Shown here: one piece after another, positions 20,761 to 30,000 of the stretch
Layout: the number at the start of each line of letters is the position of its first letter
Position numbering within the stretch: the first letter of the stretch is position 1
Assembly: GCA_009746045.1 (NCBI GenBank)
Contig: RPFO01000038.1
Location: 1,216,576-1,246,575 of the forward strand
Source: Mesostigma viride
Lineage: Eukaryota > Streptophyta > Mesostigmatophyceae > Mesostigmatales > Mesostigmataceae
DNA: 30,000 nt
Direction of reading: 5' to 3'
Position numbers and translations under genes: made by a program
The notes under the pieces: model-generated
Told to the model about the DNA's origin: nothing
Seen by the model: only the letters and a program-made list of their open reading frames with translations
Databases searched by the model: none

Positions 20761-22110
20761 AAAAAAAATTAAATTAAATTAAATTATAACATGACTCTGT
20801 TGGGAGATCATGTTGTGCACACATATTCCTCGCTGGATGGATGGAGGTGGGCGAAGCCGGCCGCGAAACCGAACTAGTCTAACTCTCAGCCGTAATCTAG
20901 CTAGAAAACCCTAGTTGAATACTTTACTCAGCAAAGCGCCCCTTCCGTTTGGGGGGGGGGGGCAGCTTGCCACAGGGGCTGGCGTGTGAGCCTGGACAAT
21001 CGTCTTCCACCTCTTCTTGTTCTGCATAGCAGTCCAAGCAAGAGATCGAGGGAGTGAATGCGATGTTCAAAAGGGGCTGGAACCACTAGTAGGTCGGCCA
21101 GCAACTGCTGTGGATAGGTCATGGCATGTTTACCCATCTCAGTACGTTCTAGGAATGTCCCTGCATGGGGCCAGGCCAGGTCAGGATATGCCGGCGCCCT
21201 GGCTGCATGGCCCGAAGCCGCCGGGGGCCGGCCAGACCAAGGTCGGTGTCTACCCAGGACTGGTGCGAGCAAGATGCCCTACGAATGCTATCCTACGTTG
21301 TCTAATCTCGTCCGAAATGCAAGGCATACCCTGATATACAAAGATTCTAAGGACCTATGTGTAGAAAACCCTACCGGTTCAGGGCCTGGCGGAGCATCCT
21401 GGTTACGGTCCGTGCCGTGTCAGCCGTGTGGCCAGCTGCGTGTCCGTGAGCGTCCATGCGCCTCGGCGCCATAGGTGAGCACCGTAAGGACCAGGCCCTT
21501 GAAGAGCATTCGCTTGCGATGCTCGGCGCCCAGGTCAGTCCTTCGAGTGCCAGTAGGTTTTGAGCGAACGATGCCTACTAAGCCCAGGCCAGGCCGATGC
21601 GGATGTCCACATCGTCGGCGGTATCGATCGGGGAGCAAGCTCCCCAGCACTTCAATGAAGCGATCACGGAACGGGACCGCCGTCCCGTCTAGCAGCCGCG
21701 GCAGCGGCGGGCGACTGGTAGCCCCAACCACCATTGCCTCAGTTTTGACACTCATCTCCAAAACCACCGCCCGCGCCTCCAAGCCCAGACAGTCCAGCCA
21801 GGTCTGAATGTGCTCGGGGGCCGTTGGATGAGGGTGGTATCATCCGCATAAATCAGGTCGGACAGGCGGTAGCCAGGGCCACCGGCCGCCGCCGTGTTCG
21901 CGCTCGTTAAGGATGTCCAAGCCGGGCTCGAACCCTTTAACCCTTAAACTGTAGCAGTACTGTACTGAGCAGTAAAGCGTACGTGCACGTGCCTGGCGCA
22001 TGACGTGATCCACGACAATAATGAACAGGTATGGGGACAGGACACAACCTTGCCATACCCAGTGGTGAAGGGGGAATGGTGGGGTGGTGCCCGAGCCGGT
22101 CCGCAGTCCG
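20761..22110 (-). pseudogene. LINE (non-LTR retrotransposon) reverse transcriptase, degenerate, with 3' end
   Basis: Minus-strand RT motifs appear in order: WQGCVLSPYLFIIVVDHVM then RQARA (about 22060-21990), LSDLIYAADD-type motif as LIYADDTTLI (about 21860), SVKTEAMVVG (about 21740), FIEVLGSLLPDRYRR and LFKGLVLTVLTYGAEA (about 21500). The frame changes after ADDTTLI and again later, so it is inactive. Further down are FEHRIHSLDLL (about 21050) and a C-rich end stopping at 20928. The 3' UTR ends with the ACATGA hairpin at 20789-20813 and an AATTTAATTTAATTT tail to 20761. The upstream endonuclease region is absent. Confidence 0.8.
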
Positions 22111-22319
22111 CACTACTGAAAAATGCCGTCATATCGAGCTGCAAAAGATAGATATCTGCTGTGCAGGCCAATGTCGGTACATAGCGTACTAAATCGGAGG
22201 CGATAGCTGCAGGAAATTATCTAGATCAGCGTGTTCGTCATGAAAAGACGAGTCGAATGACACCAACCCGACTTAATTTCATGGCCGGAGTCGAAAGTTA
22301 CGGAGCATTCTCGGCAGCC

Positions 22320-22870
22320 ATTAAAATTAAATTAAATTTTAATTTCATGGCGCCCTGGCTGGCCAAGCCGCTGGGGGCCGGCCGGACCAAGGGTGGTGTC
22401 TACCTGCAACTGGTTCGGGCAAGATGCACATAGCCTACAAATTTTACTCTACGCTGCCAAATCAAATTAAATTATAACATGCCTCCGTGGGGAGGTCATG
22501 TAGCACATATTTCATGATGGATGGGGTGGAGGAAGCCGCGTGATCGAACTATCCTAACTCTATCTAGAAAATCCTAACTGCACTACTCATCAAAACGCCT
22601 CCTCCGCTTGGGGGGAGGTGGCTTGCCCACAGGGTCGGGCGTGTGCGCCTTGACAATCTTCTTCCACCGCGTCTTGTCCTGCATGGCAGTCCAAAGACGG
22701 GAGAGAGAGTGGATGCGGTGCTCAAACTGGGCTGGGACCACGAGGTCGTCCAGCAGCATCTGAACGTAGTTGGTGACAGGTTTCCCTACCCTTTTGGGAA
22801 TGTCCTTGCCTAATCTCATCAGAAATTAATGCGAGGCCGGCATAACCTTATATACAAAGACTCTTGCCAG
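22320..22870 (-). mobile_element. Second LINE 3' end of the same family, plus a mosaic fragment
   Basis: 22819-22583 on the minus strand is an intact ORF end: DIPKRVGKPVTNYVQMLLDD, LVVPAQFEHRIHSL, WTAMQDKTRWKKIVK, and a basic tail PPPPKRRRRFDE. It is followed by the hairpin at 22477-22501 and an AATTTAATTTGATTT tail. FEHRIHSL and LVVPAQF match the copy at about 21050. 22345-22430 is a further fragment matching 21190-21290 (GCGCCCTGGCTG, GGGGGCCGGCC, GGTGTCTACC), so 20.8-22.9 kb is a mosaic of at least two insertions. Confidence 0.75.
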
Positions 22871-22984
22871 ACATGTATTACTTGCCTTGTAGTGCACTAA
22901 TTGAAAAATGAATTCATGACACTTCGCCATTTATTAAACATATTAACAATTTTAGTTCACATTACAATTTTAATAACATATTAA

Positions 22985-23629
22985 CAATTTTACCCCGGCC
23001 GACTAGGTTGTTGCCAGTTCTCAAATTGTCAAAATTGTCACGCCGGCGGACTCCCTACGGACTACCTGCGGACTGCTTGACGCGGAGTCGTCGGGCTACA
23101 AGTTCTGTAACTTACCAAACTCGCCCCCAATTAATTGCCGCGGCACCATTTTTTACTTCTTTTTGTACATGGCTTGCGTTGGACTTTTATCGACGCTCAT
23201 CGACGGTGGAATCCGCCGGCGGAGAGTAAGTTCGCCACAGCACAGCGCGACGCAAGGGCTCTTTTCCATGTACGTACAACGTGAGATGCAAAGCCCGCAT
23301 CGCTGACCGGAAATTCCGTCCATGACACCGTCGTACAGTACTACCAGTCAACCGCTTCTCTGCCTTTTAACCGTCGAATGCGCAAGCGATCTAGATAGAA
23401 ATTAGACATGTCTCCGCGACACTTCCGCGACTTCAGTACTTTCCGTCACCCTTGACATGTTGTCGTACATTACTACAAATTTACGCCAATATCTAGAAAC
23501 TCGCCTCCAAAAATATATCTCGATAAAGGCATGCCTCTTATTTAATTTCAAGTACCTACCTCTTAATTGATCTCGGCCCCCGCCCTCCGACAAGTTGACA
23601 ATTTGAGAAAAAGAGCCAATTTTACCCCG
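22985..23629. mobile_element. MITE-like element with inverted ends and flanking direct repeats
   Basis: TTCTCAAATTGTCAA at 23018-23032 reappears inverted as TTGACAATTTGAGAA at 23595-23609, and the similarity continues inward (AATTGTC versus CTTGTC, then GC-rich). Outside these lie direct copies of CAATTTTACCCCG at 22985-22997 and 23617-23629, each followed by CGACTA or GACTA. The 0.6-kb interior has no coding signal and is AT-rich with no known family. The direct repeats are not exactly adjacent to the inverted repeats, so the true ends are uncertain. Confidence 0.5.
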
Positions 23630-23868
23630 ACTAACATGGAGGAGTGACTTCTGAACAGGTTCAGCGTACAACTGGAAAGCCTGGGCAATGCAGTACATAT
23701 GCTAAGACGGGGGTGCGACGGGCCATAGACAAGTAGACCCGTCCATGGCAAAGACACAGACTAAATTGCAGGGAAATCATGCTGCCAGTATTAATTGCTG
23801 AATACATTGAGCCATATTCACAATACGCAAGCGGGGTGCTTGCCAAGTGGAAAGTATCCATGGTTAAT

Positions 23869-29791
<5,923 letters not shown>

Positions 29792-30000
29792 CTGCGGGCA
29801 TGCAGCCCAGCAAGTTGTCATCCGCGACACGCCACGTTTGCGGCAACAAGGTCAGAACAGTGGGCCGGGTGGCAGGAAGTACCAAAGTAAGCAGCCATCA
29901 AGCACAACGTAGAACTCCGCCACAAGCTGTGCGATAAGCGGGGCTCCACTAAAGTAGGCGGTAGTTCATGCGTGGCGCTGCCATGCCACCTCACCCACCC
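29792..30000 (-). other. PHB2 intron upstream of the first visible exon
   Basis: The acceptor CATGCCCGCAG lies right before 29791. No upstream prohibitin exon was found out to 30000, so the preceding exons (membrane anchor and first part of the PHB domain) are outside the window. Confidence 0.6.

Overview
This is a nuclear eukaryotic window. It looks most like a chlorophyte green alga, probably of the Chlamydomonadales type: coding exons are GC-rich, GT-AG introns are long and full of simple repeats, the prohibitin is closest to the plant type II form, and LINE and piggyBac debris is dense. The clade is inferred from style and remembered families, not from a search. No bacterial, plasmid, phage, CRISPR or tRNA/rRNA content was seen.

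Layout. (1) 46-1517, minus strand: 5' part of a bacterial-type ribosomal protein L1 gene, probably mitochondrial; it runs off the left edge. (2) 1518-2121: a 0.6-kb gap between the divergent start codons. (3) 2122-10010, plus strand: a complete seven-exon SAP18 gene (501 nt of CDS spread over 7.9 kb). Its introns hold a 32-copy 46-bp array, a 30-copy 40-bp array, a 51-bp array, a poly-C run and a G-run block. (4) About 10.0-23.6 kb: a transposon graveyard. It contains LINE 3' ends with a shared stem-loop, a degenerate LINE reverse transcriptase with YADD, a frameshifted piggyBac-like transposase, a nested three-element insertion and a MITE-like element. (5) 23869-29791, minus strand: the last eight exons of a type II prohibitin (PHB2), whose 5' end lies beyond the right edge. 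Its introns also hold large tandem arrays.

The three host genes act separately: mitochondrial translation, Sin3-HDAC/ASAP transcription and splicing control, and the mitochondrial inner-membrane prohibitin complex. All 15 introns that I could place are phase 0.

The most interesting signal is in the introns. Several carry extra, degenerate copies of their own splice sites plus adjoining exon sequence, laid out tandemly beside the real site. Clear cases are L1 intron 2, SAP18 introns 1 and 5, and PHB2 introns 4 and 5; PHB2 intron 3 is weaker. In PHB2 intron 4 the duplicated exon end and donor appears to have expanded into an eight-copy 28-bp minisatellite. This suggests introns that grow by duplicating their own borders, leaving decoy splice sites. 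Exon models were built by eye from conserved protein motifs and GT/AG borders, without RNA evidence.
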